A stretch of 64,000 nt of DNA from Arhodomonas sp051195215 (GTDB taxonomy: Bacteria > Pseudomonadota > Gammaproteobacteria > Nitrococcales > Nitrococcaceae): NCBI RefSeq assembly GCF_051195215.1, contig NZ_JBNAZM010000008.1, forward strand, positions 62,001 through 126,000, written 5' to 3'. Positions 16,239 through 26,487 of this stretch are shown here, piece after piece. The notes beneath the pieces were generated by a model that was not told the DNA's origin, ran no database searches, and saw only the letters and a list, made by a program, of their open reading frames with translations. The stretch's first letter is position 1. Each line of letters opens with the position of its first letter. The translations under genes and the position numbers were made by a program.

Positions 16239-16628
16239 ATGCCCACCCGACCGAGCCGCAATCTGGAGACGTTCGACAATCCCACGCCCGAGCGCGATTA
16301 CACCATCCGACTGACGATCCCCGAGTTCACCTGCCTGTGTCCGGTGACCGGCCAGCCGGATTTCGCCACGCTTTACGTGGATTATGTCCCGGAAGCGCTG
16401 TGCGTGGAGCTGAAGTCGCTGAAGCTCTACGTGTGGTCTTTCCGTGACGAAGGCGCGTTCCACGAAGCGGTTACCAACCGTATCCTCGACGACCTATCGA
16501 GCCTGCTGGTGCCGCGTTTCATGCGCGTGCGCATGGTCTTCGCCACCCGCGGCGGCATCGACACCACCGTGGTGGCCGAGCACCGCGCCGACGGCTGGAC
16601 ACCCACCCCCCCTGTATCGCTACCGTAA
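16239..16628 (+). CDS. queF: NADPH-dependent 7-cyano-7-deazaguanine reductase (queuosine biosynthesis)
   Basis: A 129-residue enzyme of the short unimodular (YkvM-like) QueF type that reduces preQ0 to preQ1. The active-site Cys is in FTCLCPVTGQPDFA and the substrate-binding region is ELKSLKLYVWSFRDEGAFHE. The ATG at 16239 matches the family start (SRNLETFDNPTPERDYTI); the frame runs open far upstream only because it is antisense to the GMC gene. No other queuosine genes lie in the window. Confidence 0.93.
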   Translation: MPTRPSRNLETFDNPTPERDYTIRLTIPEFTCLCPVTGQPDFATLYVDYVPEALCVELKSLKLYVWSFRDEGAFHEAVTNRILDDLSSLLVPRFMRVRMVFATRGGIDTTVVAEHRADGWTPTPPVSLP

Positions 16629-16715
16629 CCGAACCGGAGGCGACACATTTGCACTCCGGGCGGGCATAGCGCATAGGTTCGGTATGACCGACCACCGCGG
16701 CGGGAGGGCACGCGG

Positions 16716-19133
16716 GTGATTGACGGCCAAACAAGAGCCACAATGCCGCGTTCCGGCAGCCCGTGGTATCACCCGTTCATCACGGTAACCACCATCGTCG
16801 TCGTGGGCGCCCTGCTGTCGGTGGGGCTCGCCTGGAGCGTCATCCACCAGGAGCGCGTCCGCACCGACGCCGCCTTCGACAAGACAGCACGCCAGCACAT
16901 CACCGCCATAGAGCAAACCCTGCGTCAGGAGTTCGCGAGCGTCGGCAAGGTCGCCGATCTCTTCCGCCTTCAGCGGATCGTGACCCGGGAGCACTTCCAG
17001 CGCCTGGCACGCTCGGTGCTCGCGCGGCACGAGGCGCTTCACACGATCGCCTGGATTCCCCGGGTAACCCATCTGGAACGCGAGACTTTCGTCGCCCGGG
17101 CACGCGGCGGCTGGCCAGGCTATGCCATTCGCGACCGCAACCCGCTGGGCGAGCTCGTCGCTGCCGAACGGCGCCCGGTATACTTCCCCGTGCTGTTCAT
17201 CGCACCGCAGGACGGGAATGAGGGCGCCATCGGCGTCGACCCGGGCGACGACACCGTCCGTACGGAGGCCCTTCACGGCGCCATCGCCCGTGGTCAGCTA
17301 ACGGTCAGCGCGCCAACCACAGCGAGAATCGGGGGAGAGGCTCAGACCGCATTCATGGTCTTCGCCCCGGTGGGCGATGACTTCATCGACGGGCGCCTGA
17401 CGCGCGTCGACGGCCTTGCCCAGAGCGTGATTCTCGTCGAACCGTTGCTGAACCGGGCATTGAGCGTATTGCACTCGAATGGGCTGCGTCTGAGCCTCAC
17501 GGACACGTCGGCGGCCAGCGGTACGCCCCCGTTCGCCGAGCGCATGACGGGCAGCGAGTCCGTTCCCTGGTACATGCGCCCCGGCAGGCAGACGCTCGCC
17601 AGCACACGTGAGATCGCCGGCCGGTCGATGGAGATCGCAGTTTCGGCCGAAGGCGCGGCGTTCGCCTACGATCTCCGCCCGCCGGTCGCCGCTACCGCCC
17701 TGGGCCTCGCACTCACGGGCCTGACGAGCTGGCTGGTCGCCCTGCTCTCGCGGCGGGAACGGCGTGTGCGTGCGCTGGCCAGATGCCGCGACCTCCAGCT
17801 TCAGCATCTTCACCGCCACGATGCCCTGACCGGCCTGCTCAACCGCATTGGCTTCCAGGAAGAGATGGAGGCCGTTCTCTCCCGGGTGCGGGCCCGGAAT
17901 ACCACAGCGAGCCTCTGCTTCATCGATCTCGACCAGTTCAAGCTGGTCAACGATGTCTGTGGCCACGAAGCCGGCGACGAGCTACTGCGCCGGATTGCCG
18001 GACGACTGACGGACACAGCGTCGGAGGCGACTGTCGTGGCCCGCCTGGGCGGCGACGAATTCGGCGTGCTGCTGTACGGGCATACGGCGGCGGAGGGCGC
18101 GGGAATCGCCCAGGACTATCGTCGACACATAGAAGCCACGCGCTTCTCCTGGGGCCAGCGCGTACTGCCCGTTACCGCGAGCGTCGGCGTCGTCGAGATC
18201 AACCGATACACGCCTTCGATCGCCACTGCCATGAGCCAGGCCGACGCGGCCTGCCATATCGCCAAGGAACACGGCCGCAATCGGCTTCACACGTTCCACG
18301 AGGATGATCACTTGAGCGAGGCCTTCCACCAGCAGATGCGCTGGGTGAGCGCCTTGCGCGAGGCCCTGGACGAGAACCGGCTCGAGCTCTACCTGCAACG
18401 AATATACCCGGCGACAACACAACGCAGTGGCCATGCGCCGCCGATGGCGGAGATCCTGCTCAGGCTTCGCGAGCGCGACGGGCGGCTGATTCCGCCGAGT
18501 ATCTTCCTGCCGGCGGCGGAACGTTACGGGGTGATTCCGAGCATCGACCGTTGGGTGGTGGCACAAACCATCCGTGAGCTCGCCGAGCACGGCCAGGACA
18601 GCGGCCAGTGGTTCATCAACCTATCCGGGCAGACTCTGGGCGATCTGACGTTCTGCGAGTTCATCCTGCACTGCCTGCACCACCACCGCGTATCACCTCG
18701 AATGCTGTGCTTCGAGGTCACCGAGACCGCGGTGGTGTCGAGCTTCGCCACCGCGCGCATATTCATGCGGCGGTTACGTGAGGCGGGATGCTGCTTCGCC
18801 CTCGACGATTTCGGCAGCGGCATGTCCTCGTTTCACTACCTCAAGGAGCTGCCGGTGGACTACCTCAAGATCGACGGCGGCTTCATCCGCGAGCTACCGG
18901 ACAACCGGCTGGATTTCGCGGTCGCCGGCGCGATCCAGCGACTCGCCAATGAGCTCGGGCTGACGACGATCGCCGAGTTCGTCGAGGACGAGTCGGTCTT
19001 CGAGGCTGTGCGCGAGCTCGGAGTCGACCACGCGCAGGGTTACCATCTCGGCCATCCCGCGCCGTTGGAGCAGTTCCTGCGCAGCCGCAGCCGCCCCCGC
19101 TTCACCGTCATCACCGGCGGGGGGGATCAGTAA
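16716..19133 (+). CDS. CHASE-GGDEF-EAL cyclic-di-GMP protein
   Basis: An 805-residue inner-membrane protein. A first membrane segment (about residues 22-45) is followed by a periplasmic CHASE sensor domain (HTIAWIPRVTHLERETF), a second membrane segment near 325-345, a GGDEF domain with intact LGGDEFGV, and an EAL domain. The EAL motif reads EIL (the metal-binding Glu is kept), and the other catalytic positions are present: NLSGQ, FEVTET, LDDFGSG, YLKIDG, AEFVEDE and HAQGY. Both synthesis and hydrolysis of c-di-GMP therefore look possible. GTG at 16716 has GGGAGGG before it; ATG at 16743 is an alternative. The stop overlaps the convergent epmC by 7 bases. Confidence 0.88.
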   Translation: MIDGQTRATMPRSGSPWYHPFITVTTIVVVGALLSVGLAWSVIHQERVRTDAAFDKTARQHITAIEQTLRQEFASVGKVADLFRLQRIVTREHFQRLARSVLARHEALHTIAWIPRVTHLERETFVARARGGWPGYAIRDRNPLGELVAAERRPVYFPVLFIAPQDGNEGAIGVDPGDDTVRTEALHGAIARGQLTVSAPTTARIGGEAQTAFMVFAPVGDDFIDGRLTRVDGLAQSVILVEPLLNRALSVLHSNGLRLSLTDTSAASGTPPFAERMTGSESVPWYMRPGRQTLASTREIAGRSMEIAVSAEGAAFAYDLRPPVAATALGLALTGLTSWLVALLSRRERRVRALARCRDLQLQHLHRHDALTGLLNRIGFQEEMEAVLSRVRARNTTASLCFIDLDQFKLVNDVCGHEAGDELLRRIAGRLTDTASEATVVARLGGDEFGVLLYGHTAAEGAGIAQDYRRHIEATRFSWGQRVLPVTASVGVVEINRYTPSIATAMSQADAACHIAKEHGRNRLHTFHEDDHLSEAFHQQMRWVSALREALDENRLELYLQRIYPATTQRSGHAPPMAEILLRLRERDGRLIPPSIFLPAAERYGVIPSIDRWVVAQTIRELAEHGQDSGQWFINLSGQTLGDLTFCEFILHCLHHHRVSPRMLCFEVTETAVVSSFATARIFMRRLREAGCCFALDDFGSGMSSFHYLKELPVDYLKIDGGFIRELPDNRLDFAVAGAIQRLANELGLTTIAEFVEDESVFEAVRELGVDHAQGYHLGHPAPLEQFLRSRSRPRFTVITGGGDQ

Positions 19134-19695
19134 CGGGGCAGGTGATCCGGCAGGACCACGCGACCGCCATAGAATGCTTCCAGGCGATCGGCAAAGCGGC
19201 GCGCCCGCGGCGGCAGCCCGTGGCTCAGGTAGGCGGCCAGGCGGGCATGCACGCGGCGGCGGAAGGCTTCGATGTCACCCGCAGCGCCATCGAGATTATC
19301 GAAACTCACACGGAATGGACTCCCCGCCGCCAGGCTGAACACCCATTCCAGCGCCTGCGGGGACGCCTCGACCCGCTCGAACAGTGCCTGCGTGGCGGCA
19401 TCACGACCATCCCCCTGATACCAGTAGCCGTAATCCACCAGACGCCGCCGTGCAGCACCGGCGATACACCAGTGCGCGATCTCGTGGAGGGCGCTGGCAA
19501 AAAAGCCGTGGGCGAAAATCACCCGGTGATGGGGGCATTCGTCGTCCGCCGGCAGGTATAGCGGTTCATCGCCGCCGCGAACCAGGCGCGTGTTCTCCCG
19601 CTCAGCGAACTCGTCGTCGAAAAGGGCGATCAGGTCGGCGGCGTCATGAACCGGCCCGCCCCCATGCGGGGACGGGCTGGTTTGGACGGCATGAC

Positions 19696-19699
<4 letters not shown>
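19127..19699 (-). CDS. epmC: Elongation factor P hydroxylase
   Basis: A 190-residue EpmC/YfcM protein, which hydroxylates the beta-lysylated lysine of elongation factor P. The diagnostic region is FASALHEIAHWCIAGAARR with the metal-binding HExxH, followed by DYGYWYQGDGRD. Length fits the family. The start codon overlaps the htpG stop (ATGA), so it is translationally coupled to the chaperone gene. EpmA, EpmB and EF-P are not in this window. Confidence 0.9.
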
Positions 19700-21567
<1,868 letters not shown>

Positions 21568-21720
21568 GTCGCTCGTCCATTCTTGGATGCCATGACTCGC
21601 CTACCAGTGGCGGCGGCTGCCGGCGCTTTCAACCACGCTGCTGCCACGCGCTGTCCGGCGCAGCGACGAACGCGCCTCGAATACGCTCATGATCGCGACG
21701 CAGCCGCCGATAACCCGGAT

Positions 21721-22446
21721 ATGAGCGATATGCTGATCGTCGCCCTCATCCTGGTCGCCGAGCTCGCGGTGGCACTCGCCGCCGCGGTGATCTGGCTCGG
21801 CGTGCGGCTGCGACGGCATTCCGGCAAACCGCCGACAGCGCGCGATTATATCGCCGACGAGATCGCTATGCTCGATACCGTCGCGGACGACGCCGCAGAC
21901 GAGAACCGAGCCGTGATCGACACCCGGCGCGAGGCCCTGGCGACGGAGCTGGCGGCGCTCGATGCAACCACCGACGCCGCCCGTGAGAAAGCCCTGGCCG
22001 GCTACGCGGAACTCGCCGGGGAAAACCCCGGCGGTAATGACAGCGAGGACGAGGCCGAGCGCCTGCGCCGGCTGCTGCAACGCGAGGAGCAACGCCTCGG
22101 CGAGCTGCTCGAGCTCAAGGACGAAATGCGCGAGGTGCGCATGGGTTACGACCGTGTGCGCCACGTAGCAGCCCAGCTTCTCGAGGCTCAGAGCAACGGG
22201 CAGGTGGACGAGCAGACGGCCAACGCTTACCGCGAAGCCGAGGCCCACCACCTGGCCCGTCTGGAACAGCTCGAGCTACAGGTCGCGGAGACGGTCGAGG
22301 CGGCCTCCTCGGAAGCCGCCGGGGACAGCGCCACCGCGTCGGCATCGGGTGCCACCGCTCCAGCGGTCGAAGAGCTCGAACAAGTCGTCGCAATGAAGGA
22401 CAAGGAGATCGAGGAGCTCAAGGCGGCCCTGGAACAGGCACGCTAA
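21721..22446 (+). CDS. Membrane-anchored coiled-coil protein
   Basis: A 241-residue protein with one N-terminal membrane helix (MLIVALILVAELAVALAAAVIWLGV) and a long charged cytosolic part. The regions ERLRRLLQREEQRLGELLELKDEMREVR and the final EELEQVVAMKDKEIEELKAALEQ have heptad patterns of coiled coils, separated by an Ala/Ser-rich low-complexity stretch. I do not recognise a named family. The ATG at 21721 is used because the open frame before it is only antisense to htpG. Confidence 0.7.
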   Translation: MSDMLIVALILVAELAVALAAAVIWLGVRLRRHSGKPPTARDYIADEIAMLDTVADDAADENRAVIDTRREALATELAALDATTDAAREKALAGYAELAGENPGGNDSEDEAERLRRLLQREEQRLGELLELKDEMREVRMGYDRVRHVAAQLLEAQSNGQVDEQTANAYREAEAHHLARLEQLELQVAETVEAASSEAAGDSATASASGATAPAVEELEQVVAMKDKEIEELKAALEQAR

Positions 22447-22686
22447 GGAACGGCCGCACGCCCGAGACGCCCACCCCACGGTTCCGGGCCAGCCCGTGGC
22501 GTCACGCCTCGTTCTCCATCTGTACACGCTCCCCCATATTGGCACGCCGCTCCTTATCCCAAGGAAGTCACCAAGCGTTCCAAGCCCGGGCGTCTGCAGG
22601 CGATTGGTACCCGGAAATCGAAGCACCTTCGTTCGGCACGATGCTGGTGCGCTCACAGCGCGCCCGGGTCGCGTGCGCTCATGAGC

Positions 22687-22716
22687 TTGACTCTCTCGTG
22701 CACGGCAGGGTTTACC
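22687..22716 (+). promoter_or_regulatory. Weak promoter candidate in the 298-base gap before the methyltransferase gene
   Basis: The gap 22447-22744 has no supported gene. TTGACT at 22687 is followed after 18 bases by TTTACC, a weak -10. GCACGG (22699-22704 region) and CCGTGC form a small hairpin over the same place. Nothing else is recognised in the gap. Confidence 0.3.
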
Positions 22717-22744
22717 GTGCCGCCGCCAATACGGAGGGATCAGC

Positions 22745-23632
22745 ATGCAACGCAGTGATGACGATAATGCCATGGGTAATGGCTCGCCCAGCCCGTCGGC
22801 GGTACGCACCGCCACCGCACGGGCTGTGCATCAGCTTCTCGATGACCCCATCGTGTTCGAGGACCCTCTCGCCCTGCCGATACTCGGACGCGGGCACGAA
22901 CGCGCGGTCCGTGAAGACCCGTTCCGGCATAATGACCCTGCCGCCCGGACGATGCGCGCGGCCATCGTCGCGCGCAGCCGGCTCGCCGAGGACGAGTTGC
23001 AGAAGGCCGTCGGCGAGGGCGTCCGACAGTTCGTCGTGCTGGGCGCAGGACTGGATACCTTCGCCTATCGAAACCCTTATAACGCACTCGGCCTGCAAAC
23101 GTACGAGGTCGACCAACCGCCGATGCAGCACTGGAAACGCACGCGGTTGGACGAGGCGTGCATCCCGATTCCTGACTCTTTGACCTTCGTCGGGACCGAT
23201 TTCGAAACGGGAGACTCACTCTCCGAGCGGCTGCGGGAGGCGGGGTTTCGCTGGGGCGAACCGGCGTGCTTTTCGTGGCTCGGAGTCACCCCGTACCTCA
23301 CCGACGCCGACGTGCTCGATGTGCTCGCGACGCTGTCGCACTCGCCGGCCGGCAGCCGCGTGGTGTTCGACTACCGGCTGCCCACATCCATGCTCGAACC
23401 ACTCGAGCGCATGATGGAAGAGCACGTCGCCGAGCTGTTCGCCGCCATGGGCGAGCCCTGGCGATCATCGTTCGAGCCCGTCGAGCTCCAGCACCAGCTC
23501 GGGTACATGGGCTTCACGGACCTGGAGAACCTCGGTCCGGCAGCACTGAACGAGCGCTTCTTTCCCAGGCGCAAGGACGGTCTGCAGACCGGGGGCGGCG
23601 GGCTGCGCATGCTGTGCGCGAGACGTTACTGA
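22745..23632 (+). CDS. Class I SAM-dependent methyltransferase, LCM/PPM-like
   Basis: A 295-residue methyltransferase of the leucine-carboxyl-methyltransferase-like branch (bacterial members have unknown substrates). It shows SPSAVRTATARAVHQLLDDP at the N-terminus, the SAM-binding VVLGAGLDTFAYRNPY near residue 100, EVDQPPMQHWKRTRL and the WLGVTPYLTDADVLDVL block. GGAGGG precedes the ATG. The C-terminus ends ARRY-stop where TAC-TGA belongs to the tip of repeat remnant D. The substrate is unknown. Confidence 0.8.
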   Translation: MQRSDDDNAMGNGSPSPSAVRTATARAVHQLLDDPIVFEDPLALPILGRGHERAVREDPFRHNDPAARTMRAAIVARSRLAEDELQKAVGEGVRQFVVLGAGLDTFAYRNPYNALGLQTYEVDQPPMQHWKRTRLDEACIPIPDSLTFVGTDFETGDSLSERLREAGFRWGEPACFSWLGVTPYLTDADVLDVLATLSHSPAGSRVVFDYRLPTSMLEPLERMMEEHVAELFAAMGEPWRSSFEPVELQHQLGYMGFTDLENLGPAALNERFFPRRKDGLQTGGGGLRMLCARRY

Positions 23633-23686
23633 CCTTTTCGTAAGTAGTGTCAGGTCTCAGCGCCACTACTGAGGGCTGGCAATACC
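23627..23686 (+). repeat. Remnant (mini) copy D of the MITE-like repeat
   Basis: The 36 bases from TACTGACC at 23628 match the left tip of copy C at about 28 of 36 positions without gaps, including TACTGACCTTT and GTCTCAGCG. They are followed by only about 24 bases ending GGCTGGCAATACC, which resembles the right tip. AGTAGTG and CACTACT form an internal hairpin. The TGA stop of the methyltransferase lies in the tip, as in copies A and C. Confidence 0.5.
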
Positions 23687-23690
23687 ATCG

Positions 23691-23717
23691 ATCGCCCCGG
23701 ACAGAGTCCGGGGCGAT
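23691..23717. terminator. Hairpin terminator between convergent genes
   Basis: ATCGCCCCGGAC pairs perfectly with GTCCGGGGCGAT around AGA (12-base stem). It lies 10 bases beyond the stop of the acetolactate synthase gene and 58 bases after the methyltransferase, so it can serve both, though no T-run is present. Confidence 0.7.
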
Positions 23718-23726
23718 CCGTGACGG

Positions 23727-25595
23727 TTAGAACATTTCCGACGGCTCGAGCGGCTCGGGCCCATCACGGCGCTCGCCACTTTCACGCCCGGGGATGTGCT
23801 CGCCGGTGACCATGTCACGATAGCTCATGCCCGGTCCCACCATCGGGTAGACACCGGCATCGGGATCGACCATCACTTCCAGGAACGCCGGGCCGTCGAA
23901 ACCGATGAAGGCCTCCAGCGCCCCTTCTAGCTCGGCCTTGTCGGCCACACGACGGGCGAACTCGAATCCGTCGGATTCGGCGGCCTTGATGAAGTCCTTG
24001 CGGTGCAGCGACTTGTCGCTCGCCGAGAAGCGGTCCTCGAAGTACAGGCGCTGCCACTGCCGGACCATGCCGTCACAGTTGTTGTTGAGCAGCAGGATCT
24101 TCACCGGCAGGTCGTACGTGGTGACGGTCTCCATCTCGCCGAGATTCATGCGGATGCTGCCATCACCGTCCACATCCACCACCAGGGCATTCGGGTTGGC
24201 GAACTGGGCACCGATCGCCGCCGGCAGACCGAAGCCCATCGTGCCCATGGAACCGGAGGTCAACCACTGCCGTGGCCGGCGGAAGTCCAGGTATTGCGCG
24301 GCAAACATCTGGTGCTGACCCACGCCGGTGCTCACGATGGCATCGCCCTCGGCGAGACGATTGAGCACCTCCAGCACATGCTGCGGCTGGATCAGCGGGT
24401 TCTGCCGGTCGAAATCCATGGGGTGCTTGCGGCGGAGGTTGCGCACGTGCTCCAGCCAGGGCGTGAAATCGCGGCGGAAGCCCTGGTTGCGTCCGTAGTC
24501 GAGGAGCTGTCGCACCGACCGGCCGGCCTCGCCCACGTGGGCCCAGTCCACCATCTTCACCTTGCCGATCTCGGCGGCATCGATGTCGATGTGGGCGACA
24601 TGCTCGGCCATGGGCGCGAACAGCTCCGCCTTGGCGGCAACGCGGTCATCGAAGCGCGCGCCGACCGCGATGATGAAATCGCAGTCCTCCACCGCGTAGT
24701 TGGCGTAGGCGGTGCCGTGCATGCCGAGCATGTGCAAGCACAGCTCGTCGGTGGTATCGATGGCACCGAGCCCCATGACCGTGGTCACCACCGGGATGTT
24801 GAACGTCTTGGCGAATGCGGTGAGCTCGTCGCCGGCATCGCCACTGACCACGCCGCCGCCCACATAGAGCAGCGGGCGCGAGGCGTGCTCGAGCATATCG
24901 AAGAACTGGCGGCACTTGCGCTCGGAGAGCTTGGTCTGACGGAGCGACTCCATGCGCTGGCGATAACCGCGGATATCCAGCAGCCCCTCGCCCTGGAATT
25001 CGCCGACCCAGTTCTGCACGTCCTTCGGCAAATCCACGACCACCGGGCCCGGCCGGCCGGAACGTGCGACCTCGAAGGCGGTACGCAGGGTCGCCTCCAC
25101 CTCCTCCGGCTTGGTGATCAGAAAGACGTGCTTGGCGCAGTTGCCCATGATGTTGACGATCGGCGCCTCCTGGAAGGCGTCCGTGCCCATGGCGCCCCGG
25201 GCGACCTGACCGGTGATCGCGACCACCGGCACGGAATCCGCCATGCAATCACGGATCGGCGTGACCGTGTTGGTGGCACCTGGGCCGGAAGTCACCAGGA
25301 AAACGCCCACTTTGCCGGAGCTACGGGCGTAGCCGGCGGCCATGAATCCGGCGCCTTGCTCGTTGGCGGGCACCACGAGCTGCAGCGGATCGACCTCCGC
25401 CTCGTCGCGATGGCGCTCGTTGTAGCGGAACACCGCATCGTAGGTGGGCAGAATCGCGCCACCGCTGTAGCCGAAGACGGTATCTACCCCCTCGTCCGCC
25501 AGTACCTGTACGACCATCTCCGCGCCGCTCATCTGCTGGCCGGCGAGAGGGTGCTTGGTACTCTTGTGCGTGACGCGGGGTGCTTGTTCCGTCAT
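23727..25595 (-). CDS. ilvB: Acetolactate synthase, large (catalytic) subunit
   Basis: A 622-residue ThDP enzyme that makes acetolactate for valine/leucine/isoleucine synthesis. The catalytic Glu is in ANEQGAGFMAAGYARSSGKVG; the thiamine-diphosphate motif is VVDVDGDGSIRMNLGEM...NNNCDGMVRQWQ; LVTSGPGATNTVTPI and RPGPVVVDLPKDVQ are also typical. Two features are unusual: the segment around the catalytic Glu differs from the common HEQGAAHMADGYAR, and there is a long N-terminal lead and a hydrophilic C-terminal tail. No small-subunit gene follows, unlike the usual ilvBN/ilvIH pairs. The fold is confident; which isozyme it is remains open. Confidence 0.85.
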   Translation of the reverse strand: MTEQAPRVTHKSTKHPLAGQQMSGAEMVVQVLADEGVDTVFGYSGGAILPTYDAVFRYNERHRDEAEVDPLQLVVPANEQGAGFMAAGYARSSGKVGVFLVTSGPGATNTVTPIRDCMADSVPVVAITGQVARGAMGTDAFQEAPIVNIMGNCAKHVFLITKPEEVEATLRTAFEVARSGRPGPVVVDLPKDVQNWVGEFQGEGLLDIRGYRQRMESLRQTKLSERKCRQFFDMLEHASRPLLYVGGGVVSGDAGDELTAFAKTFNIPVVTTVMGLGAIDTTDELCLHMLGMHGTAYANYAVEDCDFIIAVGARFDDRVAAKAELFAPMAEHVAHIDIDAAEIGKVKMVDWAHVGEAGRSVRQLLDYGRNQGFRRDFTPWLEHVRNLRRKHPMDFDRQNPLIQPQHVLEVLNRLAEGDAIVSTGVGQHQMFAAQYLDFRRPRQWLTSGSMGTMGFGLPAAIGAQFANPNALVVDVDGDGSIRMNLGEMETVTTYDLPVKILLLNNNCDGMVRQWQRLYFEDRFSASDKSLHRKDFIKAAESDGFEFARRVADKAELEGALEAFIGFDGPAFLEVMVDPDAGVYPMVGPGMSYRDMVTGEHIPGRESGERRDGPEPLEPSEMF

Positions 25596-25625
25596 GGCTG
25601 ACTCTTTAATCGTCGGTGGGTGGGA

Positions 25626-25651
25626 TCCGCCTCCCCACTTCGAGAGGCGGA
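25626..25651 (-). promoter_or_regulatory. Leader hairpin before the acetolactate synthase gene
   Basis: On the minus strand TCCGCCTC and GAGGCGGA form an 8-base stem with a 10-base loop, between the candidate promoter and the start codon. The leader is too short to show a clear branched-chain leader peptide, so attenuation is only a possibility. Confidence 0.35.
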
Positions 25652-25657
25652 CCTAGC

Positions 25658-25687
25658 AATATAATCGCCATTTACGCAAGGGTACAA
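25658..25687 (-). promoter_or_regulatory. Promoter of the acetolactate synthase gene
   Basis: On the minus strand TTGTAC (25687-25682) and TATATT (25663-25658) are 18 bases apart, in the only AT-rich stretch of the gap. Transcription would begin near 25651, giving a leader of about 55 bases. Confidence 0.55.
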
Positions 25688-25703
25688 GCGCGCACGCGCT
25701 GCA

Positions 25704-26102
25704 TCACTGCTCACGCGGCTCGAACTCGAGCGCCACCGAGTTGATGCAGTAGCGAAGCCCGGTTGGCCGTGGCCCGTCGGGAAAGACGTGCCCGAGGTGC
25801 GCGTCGCAACGGGGGCAGTGGACCTCCGTGCGCACCATACCGTGGCTACGATCGTCCTCGGTGGCGACTGCACCCTCCCGCACCGGCGCCCAGAAGCTGG
25901 GCCAGCCGCTGCCCGAATCGTATTTCTGCCCACTGTCGAACAGCGTCTCGCCGCAGCACACACAGCGGAAGACCCCGTCGTCCTTGAGCTCGTTGTACGC
26001 GCCGGAGAACGGCGGCTCGGTACCCTTCTGCCGGGTCACCCGATACTGCTCGTCGGTGAGTTTGCTACGCCAGTAATCGTCATCACGGCCGTGATCGCCC
26101 AT
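25704..26102 (-). CDS. msrB: Peptide methionine (R)-S-oxide reductase, cytosolic
   Basis: A 132-residue MsrB without a signal peptide. Zinc-binding CxxC pairs (CVCCGETLFD and CPRCDAHLGHVF), the GSGWPSFW block and the catalytic Cys in LRYCINSVAL are intact. A strong GGAGGAGG ribosome-binding site at about 26109-26120 directly abuts the tip of repeat copy B, so any promoter must lie within or beyond the repeat. A second, exported MsrB is encoded at 56617. Confidence 0.95.
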   Translation of the reverse strand: MGDHGRDDDYWRSKLTDEQYRVTRQKGTEPPFSGAYNELKDDGVFRCVCCGETLFDSGQKYDSGSGWPSFWAPVREGAVATEDDRSHGMVRTEVHCPRCDAHLGHVFPDGPRPTGLRYCINSVALEFEPREQ

Positions 26103-26120
26103 AGGTTCTACCTCCTCCTC

Positions 26121-26389
26121 TTACTAATCTTCTCAGAGGTATTGTCATGCGTCAGCCGGACTGTGCACCGATGGGGCAAGGCGCGAGGCGCGCGGTGTAG
26201 CCGGGCTACATGAGCGGCGAGCAACGCAGACCCCATCGGCGCACAGTCCGGCCCGAAGGGAGCGCCACAGCGGCCCGGTGGCGGCGTTGCGTTCGCTTGA
26301 CGTGACCCGGCCACGCCGGCGCGAACGCGCCTTGCCCCCGAACCGCTGTGGCGCTCTGACACATGACAATACCTCTGAGAAGATTAGTA
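26121..26389. repeat. MITE-like intergenic repeat, copy B
   Basis: A roughly 268-base element with perfect 28-base terminal inverted repeats: 26122-26149 (TACTAATC...TGTCATG) and 26362-26389. Inside, GGACTGTGCACCGATGGGG pairs with CCCCATCGGCGCACAGTCC, GCGCCACAGCGG pairs with CCGCTGTGGCGC, and the core GGCGCGAGGCGCGCGGTGTAGC is followed by the hairpin TGTAGCC/GGCTACA. Tips and core are shared with copies A and C; the rest differs. It fills the divergent gap between msrB and serB; no open frame within it looks coding. Confidence 0.85.
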
Positions 26390-26487
26390 CTAGGCACGAT
26401 AGCAAGACGCCTCGCGAGTGACGACGGGGCCAGCCGCTTGCCCTACAATGGCTGCTTCACTTCGTGACAGGACGGGACCACCTTTTC

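Noticed and set aside
24003..25601. 532-codon open frame opposite the acetolactate synthase gene
   Set aside because: Antisense shadow with no domain-like motifs; the minus-strand frame has complete ThDP enzyme motifs.
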